Shown here in pieces: positions 41,855 through 51,931 of a DNA stretch of 64,000 bases; the stretch's first letter is position 1; each line of letters begins with the position of its first letter. Below the pieces are notes generated by a model that saw only the letters and a list, made by a program, of their open reading frames with translations, had not been told where the DNA came from and made no database searches. The translations under genes were made by a program, and so were the position numbers. This DNA comes from Scheffersomyces stipitis CBS 6054. Its lineage: Eukaryota; Ascomycota; Pichiomycetes; Serinales; Debaryomycetaceae. Where the stretch lies: the NCBI RefSeq assembly GCF_000209165.1, contig NC_009042.1:2418001-2482000 (forward strand). The letters run 5' to 3'.

Positions 41855-42700
41855 CTAGTCCAATTTGTTTTCGCTGTCCAAATTGAACTTTCCTAAGTTC
41901 TTGACACGACGAGAGATGGCAGTATAACTCAAGGTAAACACCACCAATCCAGAGAGTACGGCTGTAAGCACCAAATAGAAGGTAAACCACTGGTAACTTA
42001 TAGGAACAAAAGCCGCTGGGAATCTGTAGAAGCCATCTGCATAAGGCAAATTCTCAGTCTTTCCGGCTATCGAGTTTACAGGAACAATCTGATCAAGCCA
42101 TCTGACAGCAAAATTGAGAGTGAGCAGGTCACCAATGACGATTCTAGTGACATTAGTTCCTGAAGAATAAGCCACGGCACTGATGAAAGTGTTTTCTTTA
42201 TGGTTGCGGTTAGCTGGCTTCGTCAAAAGGACATTTAAAGACGAATCGATATCCAAATGAGAGTCGTGTATTTCTCCTCTGAAATTGAAAGTCAAAGGAA
42301 CATAAGCTCCCCCCTTTTGCAAGTAGTTGGCATCAGCACTAACAGGTAATCTACAGCCAAATGGCACGTCTTCGTGGATGTACAATTGGAACAAATGGTA
42401 TAAGTTGTCTGTGAATTCGATAGTACAGTTGAAATCAGCATTGACTCCATATTCAAAGCTCAAAGGTCTGTTGGTCTCTTTACAAGTAGGAAAGGGACCG
42501 TAGACGATTTTGTCGTTTTCATCGAAAACATGTTCTCCATTGTCGATGTTTCTCGTAATGCAATCCATCTGGACTAGTTGACCTAGGTCGTACGGTGTGA
42601 ATTCCACAGGAATTTCTTCTTTTCTATTACGTGGGTACCATTGATTGGCAGACACAAATGACGTCAAAGAGATACCAGCAACTACTAATGACAACTTCAT
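41855..42700 (-). CDS. Unrecognised type I membrane protein, secretory pathway
   Basis: 281 residues of unknown function. Cleavable signal peptide at 1-18 (LVVAGISLTSFVSA), lumenal domain of about 205 residues with paired cysteines (DCIT, FPTCKE, DFNCTIE, FGCRLPV) and N-glycosylation sequons (NCT, NVT), one membrane segment near 236-258, and a short basic cytosolic tail ending DSENKLD. Such layout suits an ER/Golgi cargo-handling or membrane-protein maturation factor; Psg1-like is a possibility I cannot confirm. ATG at 42700. Convergent with UTP6, 87 bp between stops. Confidence 0.75.
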   Translation of the reverse strand: MKLSLVVAGISLTSFVSANQWYPRNRKEEIPVEFTPYDLGQLVQMDCITRNIDNGEHVFDENDKIVYGPFPTCKETNRPLSFEYGVNADFNCTIEFTDNLYHLFQLYIHEDVPFGCRLPVSADANYLQKGGAYVPLTFNFRGEIHDSHLDIDSSLNVLLTKPANRNHKENTFISAVAYSSGTNVTRIVIGDLLTLNFAVRWLDQIVPVNSIAGKTENLPYADGFYRFPAAFVPISYQWFTFYLVLTAVLSGLVVFTLSYTAISRRVKNLGKFNLDSENKLD

Positions 42701-43122
42701 GGCGATATGACTGTCTTGAACGAAAGATATGAAAAAAAAGAAGAAGAATATAGTCTACAAGTTCTAATCTCTATGATCTACATTCTCTGAGCAAACACTA
42801 CGTTTTGTTGGCATGAAATGCGCGACCGAAATTGAATTGAATTTGCACCTCTGAAAAATGCGTAGATCAGGTGTACCGAAAACTTAAACGTTTAGTATCA
42901 GACGGAGATGTCAGCATAGTTTGAGAAATGGTGAAGAAAATAAGTACAGAATTCTGCCAGATTCAGAAAATCGAAACCTCTAGTGTTAGATTACAATTTT
43001 TTTATGATATTTTTATTAAGTACATATAAAGAGTGCGTTTTGTAACTATACAAATTTCAAGAATACCCCAAGAAAATTAACATGAATAATATATTGGTTA
43101 AGCTATGATGCAATTCCTAAAA
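42701..43122. other. Upstream region of the membrane protein gene / RPS17 3' side
   Basis: 422 bp between two minus-strand genes: promoter of 41855-42700 and the RPS17 3' UTR. No ORF or notable motif. Confidence 0.45.
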
Positions 43123-44064
43123 TTAGTTTCTCTTAGCAAAACGTCTTGGACCTCTTTGAGCAGAGATGGAGACGGTTTGGATTGGGATCTTGAAACCCAA
43201 GGTCTTGACCAAGTCAGCGGTTTCAGAGTCAACTTCCAATTGACCGTTGGTGTGAGATAAGTCCAAAGCAGAGACTTCTGGAACGTATTGATCTTTTCTT
43301 TCTCTTTCTTCTTCTTGTAACTTGAAAGAAATACCTCTAACTGGACCCTTTTGAATTCTCTTCATCAAGTGGGTGGTGTAACCAGCAATCTTATTTCTTA
43401 ATCTCTTGGATTGGATGACAGCGATTTCAGAGGTCAATCTCTTGTTGGTTTCGAAGTCTAAGGTTAACTTAGGGTAGAAACGTTCAATCAAGACCTTGGA
43501 AGCTCTCTTAACGGTTTTAGTTCTAACACGACCCTAAATACTTGGTTAGTATATTGTTCATTAATGTCAGTGGTAAGGGAAAAAGCATTTGGCAAGTCAG
43601 GGTAGACAAATATTGTTGCACATAGTAAACGATAACTTATTCCACATCATTTCAATTTTATTTAACTTCATGGTAAAGTACTTGTCCTTTCTTTCAGTTC
43701 TGAATCATTATAATGTATTCCATTGTCGGTGGAAGGTATTCTTTACTCAAACAAAGTGTCATTTCTTATCAATAGTGAAGATCTTGTTTTTTTAATCAGG
43801 ATGCCTTTAGATATCAATGTTTGAATGCTGGACTATATAGTTTGCATCCTCTTACGTATTTGCTGTTGATAGTTTTATCTTTCTTTTCGTTCCTTATGTT
43901 CTAGTGAATGGTTGTTCATGCAGAAATTTCATATCGAACTCGATTCTATCAAACGTCAATGGATTCGCTGTCTTAATTATATTCTTGGTATATTCGATGA
44001 TGTATCCCTTCTTGACATGCCTCTGCTTGACCACTACATGTTGATATCAAACATTACATACCAT
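43123..44064 (-). CDS. RPS17: 40S ribosomal protein eS17 (spliced)
   Basis: Small-subunit ribosomal protein, 137 residues (S. cerevisiae 136). Two exons: the ATG alone at 44064-44062, then 43533-43123. The 528-nt intron has donor GTATGT directly after the ATG (44061), branch TACTAAC (complement of 43545-43551) and acceptor TTTAG ending at 43534. Exon 2 starts [23 protein letters not shown], the invariant eS17 N-terminus, and continues [10 protein letters not shown] and [30 protein letters not shown]. The single-codon first exon is also found in S. cerevisiae RPS17A/B. Three CACGTG boxes stand upstream. Confidence 0.97.
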
Positions 44065-44965
44065 CTTTGCTGATTACTTTAACTGTGTATATGAATAACT
44101 AACAATCAAAAGAGAAATAAGAAAAACTCTTACCAATTTTTACTACCTAGTCAATTTTCACGAACCAAATTTTTTGAAAATTTTCCCATAGTTAATGACT
44201 GGTAGCGCCCATAGTTAACACTCTCAAACTGCATGTATGTACAGGAGTAATGAGATTGCACCGGCACATAGAGACGAAGTGCGAACAAAGGGGGATACTT
44301 TTCAGTCACCTGACTTATGTGACTGTTTTCCTCGACCGGTAATCTGAAATAAAATCAACAATCACGTGGAAAATTGCACACTTTTATTGCATTCTCACAT
44401 TTTCATATTCTCACACTTTCGTATTTGAACACGTGTCTCAGATCACGCCCTTCACCTTTTGAAAACTCAAGTGATAAATAACTGGTTGAATATGAGCATT
44501 ACAAAAGGGTTGTGTTCTGTTCTCTACTAACTCCTTGTATTATTTCCTCCTGGTTGTCCAAAACGGCACCATTGTATATTAACACCCGTGCATTTACATC
44601 TTCACTTCCACGTGATTGATTGGTCAATAGATTTGATTGATTCGTCTCCACTTGTTCGGATTGCCTCTCCTAGTTGACCCTGTTTGTCAGTATTAGTCGC
44701 GCTTTTTAATTTTTGTTAGGCGGCTTTTGGGGGATTACATCTACACTTCCTTTGCATAATCAGTATTCTTTTGACGTTTAGTTGCGAAAATAGAAGTCGA
44801 AGATAAACTATAAAACCACATCATATTAAATTTGGAAAAGATAAATATTATCAAAGATAGAACTATTGGATAGGATCTATCAACAAGACATTTCATTTGC
44901 TATTTCTTTCATCAACAACCCATACAAGTAGATATAGAAAAATCATACAAAACACAACACTCATA
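44065..44965. promoter_or_regulatory. RPS17-ADA2 divergent promoter
   Basis: 901 bp with no gene. CACGTG occurs at 44363-44368, 44430-44435 and 44609-44614. The ADA2 frame is open up to 44897 but begins there without the conserved start. Confidence 0.6.
44363..44614. promoter_or_regulatory. Three CACGTG (Cbf1-type) boxes
   Basis: Three copies of the palindrome within 252 bp, 300-550 bp upstream of the RPS17 start, the first preceded by T (TCACGTG). Chance expectation is about one per 4 kb. Cbf1 together with Tbf1 controls ribosomal protein genes in Candida albicans; no clear Tbf1 site was seen. Confidence 0.55.
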
Positions 44966-46309
44966 ATGGATGCAAAAGGAAGATTGTACCATTGCGATGT
45001 CTGTTCATCAGATTGCACTAATAGGATACGGATCCAATGTGCTATCTGTACAGATTATGACTTATGTGTTCCTTGCTTTGCAGCTGGGCTCACCACAGGG
45101 GACCATAAGCCATGGCATGATTACCAAATTATCGAGCAGAGTACATACCCCATATTTGTGGAAGAATGGGGTGCTGACGAAGAATTGTTGTTGATTCAAG
45201 GATGCGATACGTTTGGCTTGGGTAACTGGCAAGATATTGCAGATCATATCGGCAACAGATCCAAAGAAGAAGTTGCCAAACACTACTTTGAAGTGTACTT
45301 GGACGAAAAACACTATCCTTTACCGGACATGTCCAAGGATTTCAGCTACATCACACCTTTAGAGTTTTTGGAAAAGAGAAAGGAACGTTTGGAGTACAGA
45401 AAGAATTTACCCTTGCCTCCACCAAAGTCAAAACCAGTTGCTTCAGTTCCATTATGTCACGAAATTCAAGGGTACATGCCTGGTAGATTGGAGTTTGACC
45501 ATGAAGCAGAAAACGAAGCAGAGATTCCAGTCAAGGACTTGATCTTTGATCCAGACGACCTGGCTGGCGATATAGAGTTGAAGTTGACTATTTTGGACAT
45601 CTACAATTCGAGATTGACTACGAGAGCTGAAAGAAAGAGAGTGATGATTCTCAATAATTTGCTTGAGTACCGTAAAAACATCAGCGCGGATAAGAGAAAG
45701 TCTAAGGAAGAGAAAGATTTACTCAAACGTATAAATGCCTACATTCGTGTTCTTACACCTGACGACTTTGAGGCTTTCACTAAGGACTTTTTGTCAGAGT
45801 TGAAGTGTCGCATCCGAATCCAACAACTTCAACAATGGCGACGTAATGGCATCACCACCATTGAAGATGGTAACAAGTTTGAAAAGGATAAGTTGATCCG
45901 AGCTGCGCACTATCAGCGTATGGGCAATGGTGCATTGAGTGCTAGACATTCACAAACACCAGGTATGATAAGTAATGGTAGCTCTAATGGCCATCGCAAG
46001 CCGTATTCTTCAGCTAGTTCACCACAGCCTGAGTTTAAGCCCAAGATTGGCAGTGCTCGTGCTCCGTTAGATATTTCGCATGCTGCGGACTTTGAGTTGT
46101 TGTCCAACGAAGAGAAGCAGTTGTGTGCGACGCTAAGGATCTTGCCCAAGCCGTACTTGGCAATCAAGAACCAGTTGATGAAAGAGGCTGTTAAGAACAA
46201 CGGAGCATTGAAGAAAAAGGATGCAAGACAAGCGTTGAAGATCGACGTGAACAAGGCATCAAAGATTTACGAGTTTTTTGTCCAGATGGGATGGTGTTCA
46301 CAAGGTTAG
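44966..46309 (+). CDS. ADA2: SAGA/ADA transcriptional adaptor Ada2
   Basis: Adaptor subunit of SAGA and ADA coactivators that activates the Gcn5 acetyltransferase. 447 residues from the ATG at 44966 (S. cerevisiae 434); the frame extends 23 codons upstream but the conserved protein starts MDAKGRLYHCDVC. Order: ZZ zinc finger about 6-50 (CDVC, CAIC, CVPC, paired His), SANT/Myb domain about 60-115 (WGADEELLLIQGCDTFGLGNWQDIADHI), central Ada2 region (DIELKLTILDIYNSRLTTRAERKR, CRIRIQQLQQWRRNG), Ser-rich linker, and C-terminal SWIRM domain (ILPKPYLAIKNQL to MGW). Single exon. Confidence 0.96.
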   Translation: MDAKGRLYHCDVCSSDCTNRIRIQCAICTDYDLCVPCFAAGLTTGDHKPWHDYQIIEQSTYPIFVEEWGADEELLLIQGCDTFGLGNWQDIADHIGNRSKEEVAKHYFEVYLDEKHYPLPDMSKDFSYITPLEFLEKRKERLEYRKNLPLPPPKSKPVASVPLCHEIQGYMPGRLEFDHEAENEAEIPVKDLIFDPDDLAGDIELKLTILDIYNSRLTTRAERKRVMILNNLLEYRKNISADKRKSKEEKDLLKRINAYIRVLTPDDFEAFTKDFLSELKCRIRIQQLQQWRRNGITTIEDGNKFEKDKLIRAAHYQRMGNGALSARHSQTPGMISNGSSNGHRKPYSSASSPQPEFKPKIGSARAPLDISHAADFELLSNEEKQLCATLRILPKPYLAIKNQLMKEAVKNNGALKKKDARQALKIDVNKASKIYEFFVQMGWCSQG

Positions 46310-48777
46310 AGTGTGGCGGATGCCGGAGTCGACGTAGAGATAATAGAGTCACATTGTGTTGAATCGTAAGAGAATGCAAATCGTGGCGATCGGCAAAAGT
46401 AGACGTTATTTCCTGGGGGTGTTGATGTTAGCATAGCGTAATAACGTTATAGCCGTGGGGCTATACAATGGCAAAGTCTGAACAATATGTGGCCACCATA
46501 AATAGAGTACTAATACAATAAGCTTTTTATCGTACGTGAATTCGGATAATCTGAACAATATCAGAAAATAAATATTAGAGAACCATAATGGCACCGCACG
46601 GGAAATGTCTTGCAATGGGTGCAAATAACCGGCTTGACGTCATAGTTCACAGACATTCGTTTGACCGGGACCTGAGGGTTATGAGCATCGACGAAGCTAT
46701 GGTGGAAGCCGAAACCGGTGCCAAGAGGGTTGCGAATCAAAAGTTCACAAGGCTGCTGGTATGTATATACAGCTTGGTAGAGATAAAACGGTCAGGTGAT
46801 AAGTACACTATGGATATGCTATATGACGACTAAGGGAGCAATTGTGTGGGACAACAAGTGCGGAGAGCGAGTTGAACGATTATTCACATTGCAAGAGGTG
46901 GAAGAGTCCAGAAGCAAGGGAATGGGCCCATAGCACCGGAAAAATAACGGTGGTGCTAACCAGTTTTCACAGCCAAGGTGAATGTGTCATAAAACCAGAA
47001 AGTGACATAGGGTTAGAAAAATGACATAGCCGAAAATGTCAAACCACGAGACGAAGAAGCTGTGTCTTGAGACATTTGCGTATCTCGAGACATTTGTATA
47101 TCAGATGGACAAGGACGGGATCTTCACAGCTAGGTATATCTAGGCATACACAGAGCTGTAGCACGATTAGTCCTCACATTCTGCCAAGTTCCTGGTCTGA
47201 CGTGCAGCCACCAAATGGAGCTGATAAGTGATAGTGATTCAGATAGGACAAGGATGGCTGGAGTGGCCAAACCCCTCTTTTAGTGCCGTTGCCAGGAATC
47301 ACACAATATTCGATGTGATTGGGGGCTGCAGCGAAAAACTGACGACATCCCTGTTTTGGTCACTGGCCCACAGAGCCTGTAGTGTCTGGGGGGATTCCAG
47401 GAACAGTTGAAAAAACAGCTGATTTTTGATTTTCGACATGCATGTCTGTGTGCATGCCCAGGTACCGAAGTAATGAGCTACGTCCGTTTCAGCTGGAGCA
47501 AGTGGGCAGAATAAGCAGGCGAAACTTCTCGTGGCACGCTGCGCCATACTGTGCTCAAGCTGTAGGGATTCATGGGCCGACATCCACGGAGGAAGGGCGA
47601 CCGGCTAGCCAATGGCAGGGCCAGCTTCGTTGCTATCGAGATCTGGAGCATTTGAGCTGCGAAAAAATCGCTCATCAGTTGATATCTATGCACCAGATGA
47701 GCACAGCGATTTGTCGCTTTCACCCGGAATCAGGTGGGGTCCAGATGGTGTCATGTCGTGAAGGTTATCTGATCCGTTGTACAGGGAAACGGAACAATTT
47801 GGCCGGTGGTAGCAGATGCCACTAGATACAACTGGATACGACTCTAAACACCACCAGATAGAAACACTTCTCCATGCTACTGACCACTACTGGCTATCAT
47901 GGAGTGCACTTAGGCTAATTAATACTATCGTAATACTAATTCTGACCGATACATACTGGCATTGTCACCTGCAATTGACAACTGACAATAACCTCATGCT
48001 TCGAGCATTGGTAAGACACTACTCTCCCCAATAAACTTTGACTCCAACTCTGCTTCCCGCTCCTGGCCTTTTCACCTCTTGGCCATTTCACCTCTTCACA
48101 CGGCCCTACCCCGTACTCAATTGTACAATTAGAACTCTAGAACAATAGCTGTATGCTAGAACTCTATTTCTCTGCTTCAATAACCGTAAACATAGCTCGA
48201 TATTATTGTAGTGTAGTAATTGGTCAGCTCACAGCCGGTCTCTCTCTTGCTCGAGCCCGTTCCAATCTCCACTGAGTCTCACAGTCCCAGGCTACGTCTC
48301 TGCGGCAGGGATCTCGCTGTTTTTCGCCGCCTGGCTGCCCACAGACTGCCTGCGCGACATCTGGCGACATTCAACCACAAACCGTTTACAGCTCCAGTTT
48401 TCCTCCAGCCAGAAATAGTCACTTGCAGAACATCTGGGTCAAAAATTTAAGACACCATCTTCTTTTTCCAGCCTGCCCAGTTTCAGTTTTTTCTAGCTTA
48501 GTACTGCTGTGTCCACCGTACTGCTGGCACTTTTGTATTCTACCATCTGATACACCCGCTCCCGTCGTGGTGTTCTGCTGTATTATTGTATATACTGGAT
48601 AGTGTGATTCACTAACTAGTCACTCGGTTCCACAACCTACACAGACCTACAAGAGTATCACTATCTGCTATATATATAGCCAATACCGACTACTACAGAC
48701 TACTATCCAGAAAATACTACGTCTTACCTTCTATACCATCTGTCCCATCTACTGGATCCGTCCCACACTATCTCCAA
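46310..48777. other. Gene-poor ADA2-TDA3 interval
   Basis: 2.47 kb, no convincing gene. The longest ATG frame (46588-46833) uses codons rare in neighbours (GGG, CCG, CGG) and matches nothing known. An imperfect direct repeat of GAGACATTTG occurs at 47070 and 47088, near several TGACATAG units (46990-47040). The final 750 bp are C/T-rich with GC-rich patches around 48230-48370, probably TDA3 promoter and leader. Confidence 0.45.
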
Positions 48778-50373
48778 ATGCCTGACCGTCTAATAACACG
48801 TTCTGAACCTTCGGGCAGACATGAGGGCAAGAAACACATTATCATAGTGGGAGCCGGTATCATCGGCGTGTGTACCGCCTACTACATCGTAAAACACCCC
48901 AAGTTTGATCCCAACAAGTTCCACATCTCGATCATAGAAAGCAAGAGAGTCGCTGGTGGAGCCTCTGGGAAAGCTGGAGGACTTCTTGCTCTTTGGGCTT
49001 TCCCCCAGCAGATCGTCTCCTTATCCTTTGAGTTGCATCAGAAGTTGTCCAACTTGTACAACGGTACCGAAGAATGGGGCTACAGGAGATTAACCACTGT
49101 GTCGTTAGAAGGAGATATCAGCCACTTGGACTCAGACGAAGAGGGCGAGGACTCTAAAATCACCTTCAGAAACGTCAAGCTCGGCAACAACCGAACTGAC
49201 GAAACATCATACCGCAAATCCGTGGCCCACGACAGCGACTCGTCGTCGTCGTTGTCCGACAAACCACCGAAGAAATCGTCACGAGCCACCAGATCGTCGT
49301 CTGTCGTTGCGGGTTCTACCACCAAGACCAAACTTCCCCAGGACTTGAACTGGATCACATCATCCCTTATAGAAAACTGCACAACGTTGGGTGGAACAGA
49401 CACAACGGCCCAAGTACATCCTTACAAGTTCACTAACTTCATTCTCAAGAAGGCTGTAGAAGACAGTCAGGGTGCTATCGAACTCATCATTGGTAAAGTG
49501 AACGAAATTACCTACTCTGTTGAAACGGGTCTGGCTACGGGAGTAACATATCAACCAACCAGCATCAAAGACGAAGATAAAAACAGACAACCCATCGACT
49601 TGCTAGGTGACCAGATCGTTTTGTCCGTGGGCCCCTGGACATCAAAGATCTTGCCTGATTGCCCTATATCAGGATTAAGAGCCCATTCCATCACCGTTGC
49701 TCCTTTCAAGGACCAACCAGTTTCTCCATATGCCATTTTCACCGAATTCAAAACAGGTGCGTACTCTTACATTTCTCCAGAAATCTATGCTAGACAAGAT
49801 GAAGTGTATGTCTGCGGGGAAGGAGACTCTGCTGTAGATGTTCCAGAAACGACTGATGATGTCGAAGTAGTTAAGTCCAAGTGTGATGAGTTATTCAAAC
49901 AAGTGGGAAAGATCTCTCCCAACTTGAAGAGGGGCCACATCTTGAAGAGACAGGCTTGCTACTTGCCTGTTTTGGATGTGCCTTCTTCCAGTGGTCCGTT
50001 GATAGGCGAGACCAATGTCACCAACTTATTCCTTGCATCTGGCCATTCGTGTTGGGGCATCAACAATGCTCCGGGTACCGGCAAGATATTGTCTGAACTC
50101 TTATTGGATGGCGAAGTGTCGTCAGCAGATATTTCTGCCTTGGACCCTTCGTTATATTTCGATGCCAGTGTGTTGGTGGAAGATGACGACGACGATGTAG
50201 AAGATCTTGACGATGACGATGAGTTTTACGAAGACGAAGATGATGATGACGAGGAAGACGACATTGACCCCTTGAGCAATGGGTATAGCCACAATCTGGC
50301 AGCCAGCAATGGCCGTCGAGCAGATGAAGAGAGCTCAGAAACCGGCCCCTCCGATGCAGAATGGTCCAAATAG
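48778..50373 (+). CDS. TDA3: FAD-dependent oxidoreductase Tda3 (DAO family)
   Basis: Member of the D-amino-acid-oxidase-like fold; S. cerevisiae Tda3 is a putative oxidoreductase linked to late endosomes/Golgi recycling, with unknown substrate. 531 residues. The FAD fingerprint IIIVGAGIIGVCTAYY starts near residue 21, with ESKRVAGGASGKAGGLLALWA next, typical of Tda3. A Ser-rich, charged insert lies at ~120-185 (DSDSSSSLSDKPPKKSS). The DAO C-terminal motif GHSCWGINNAPGTGKILSELL is at about 422-442. After it, a D/E-rich tail of about 40 residues is unusual. Convergent with the BIG1-like gene. Confidence 0.85.
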   Translation: MPDRLITRSEPSGRHEGKKHIIIVGAGIIGVCTAYYIVKHPKFDPNKFHISIIESKRVAGGASGKAGGLLALWAFPQQIVSLSFELHQKLSNLYNGTEEWGYRRLTTVSLEGDISHLDSDEEGEDSKITFRNVKLGNNRTDETSYRKSVAHDSDSSSSLSDKPPKKSSRATRSSSVVAGSTTKTKLPQDLNWITSSLIENCTTLGGTDTTAQVHPYKFTNFILKKAVEDSQGAIELIIGKVNEITYSVETGLATGVTYQPTSIKDEDKNRQPIDLLGDQIVLSVGPWTSKILPDCPISGLRAHSITVAPFKDQPVSPYAIFTEFKTGAYSYISPEIYARQDEVYVCGEGDSAVDVPETTDDVEVVKSKCDELFKQVGKISPNLKRGHILKRQACYLPVLDVPSSSGPLIGETNVTNLFLASGHSCWGINNAPGTGKILSELLLDGEVSSADISALDPSLYFDASVLVEDDDDDVEDLDDDDEFYEDEDDDDEEDDIDPLSNGYSHNLAASNGRRADEESSETGPSDAEWSK

Positions 50374-50377
50374 TAAA

Positions 50378-50400
50378 TAAAGTAAAGTAAAGTAAAGTGA
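50378..50400. repeat. AGTAA pentanucleotide repeat after TDA3
   Basis: Three perfect AGTAA units plus AGTGA directly downstream of the TDA3 stop; a short microsatellite in the 3' UTR. Confidence 0.8.
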
Positions 50401-50658
50401 GCATAAAGAGGTTCGTTCAACTTGCATATATATCCTTTCCTCGACTTTTAATTGATAATTTATGTTTTATTTAATTTGATTTAACGCTATTATACATGAG
50501 CATCAAAAGTATATGTGTAAATACAAATTTTTACTTGGAAGACGTGCATCGTCGTAGAAACAGTTCCTATTCCACCAATTTTCTACAATACTTGCACTAT
50601 TTTGTACATATTCTCTAGTCCTTTTCTCCGTATATTGTGTATTAGCATTTAGTACTCG

Positions 50659-51615
50659 CTAATCCCGTTTTTTGGAATTCCCAATTAACCCCGGCTTTTG
50701 TTTTTTTTCTGAAATTTTGCTGATGATATTCTTGGAGAGACTGACGATTCTTACGATAAAGATACTGAGGATCATCACAGCTATGGTCAGAACCAATTTT
50801 TCATTCTTGAACCACAAGTCATAGTCAAATAGATGTATCTCGTCTTTCTTTTTGTTCTCCAAATATCTATCATTGCTGTGTCTGGGAGAATTCCATTGTG
50901 GATCTACTTTGTGGAATCGATCGTTTCTCTCAACTTCACTCTTTCTGGCTGGATCATTGACAATGTCATTGAAAATTTCGAAGTTGTTCGGATTCTCTGC
51001 TCTGATGAATCTCGCTACGGGATGCGAAAACGACTTAACGTCTGAAGTGAGAATAATGGTGAAATGTGGAGAGGGCAATATTCTCAAAATCTTTCTAAGA
51101 ATCTCATCGTGTTCTCGAATAACTTGGTATCTTCCTTCATTCTTAGTAGGTAGAGGACTCAAGTTGGTACGAATGACTCGAGTTCTGGTGTCGTAGTACT
51201 GTCCGACTTCATCATCATTAACATCGACATTTATAGTTTCTGCCTGACAGTTTTTGATGATATACTTCTCGAGATAAGGAAGATCAAGTGGTTCGTTAAC
51301 GTATGGTAGCCCTACCACTGTAGAGGACATGGTCAAGTACTTGCGTAGAAATCCCCAATCATCAATATGTTTCATATTCAAGTCTTCGAGAGTGAGTCCA
51401 GGTTGATTTATAATGAGATATGCGTCTGAAGAACACGAGCTTATGAGCTTTTTGATCATATTTGTTACCGAAGTCAGATTGTGAATCAGCAAGTTATCAC
51501 TATTGATCTCATTTTTCAACCCAGGTACAAGCTTATGGGAGGCGACCAACACCGGCACCGTCTGCATCGACGCTACAATTTGGAAGATTGACACCAATAC
51601 CAAGATAAGCTTCAT
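50659..51615 (-). CDS. BIG1: Big1-like ER membrane protein
   Basis: Probable Big1, an ER type I membrane protein needed for normal cell-wall beta-1,6-glucan. 318 residues (S. cerevisiae 335). Signal peptide 1-16, then TVPVLVASHKLVPGL, the lumenal start typical of the family; lumenal domain with a cysteine pair (SSCSSDAYLII, IIKNCQAE) and DEVGQYYDTRTRVI; C-terminal membrane segment about 274-295 and a short tail ending in lysines (GNSKKRD), compatible with ER retrieval. Overall similarity is judged from N-terminus and topology, so other Big1/Voa1-like proteins remain possible. Confidence 0.7.
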   Translation of the reverse strand: MKLILVLVSIFQIVASMQTVPVLVASHKLVPGLKNEINSDNLLIHNLTSVTNMIKKLISSCSSDAYLIINQPGLTLEDLNMKHIDDWGFLRKYLTMSSTVVGLPYVNEPLDLPYLEKYIIKNCQAETINVDVNDDEVGQYYDTRTRVIRTNLSPLPTKNEGRYQVIREHDEILRKILRILPSPHFTIILTSDVKSFSHPVARFIRAENPNNFEIFNDIVNDPARKSEVERNDRFHKVDPQWNSPRHSNDRYLENKKKDEIHLFDYDLWFKNEKLVLTIAVMILSIFIVRIVSLSKNIISKISEKKQKPGLIGNSKKRD

Positions 51616-51931
51616 TGTAATTCACGTATATAGAGCTGAAGATTCAAAAAGAAGATTAAGATTCTATGGGATGTAGATAATTCGGCTGTATCGTAGCTAT
51701 ATTTATAGAAATTCACGTGAGGAACCGCACGCGATAAAAACTAATGTGTCTCATAAAAAGTTCTCTTAGTTAAGCTTCTCTTAGACGCAGTTTGAACGAG
51801 CCGCATCTCACCAAGGCACAGGCATTGACAGAATCTGTGATTTTCTCCATTGTCTTTTGACATATTCAGAAACCTCTTTTCTGCTTTTGTAACATTTCTC
51901 TTCTTTATTCATAACTCATATCCTGACAATT
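51616..51931. other. BIG1-APE4 divergent promoter
   Basis: 316 bp upstream of both genes; one CACGTG-like TCACGTGA at about 51713. No ORF. Confidence 0.5.

Noticed and set aside
43534..44061. snoRNA inside the RPS17 intron
   Set aside because: Looked for box C (RTGATGA) with box D on the sense strand; a GATGATG exists only on the antisense strand with no paired box D.
46588..46833. 81-codon ATG frame downstream of ADA2
   Set aside because: Uses GGG, CCG and CGG codons that are rare in the confirmed genes and resembles no family.
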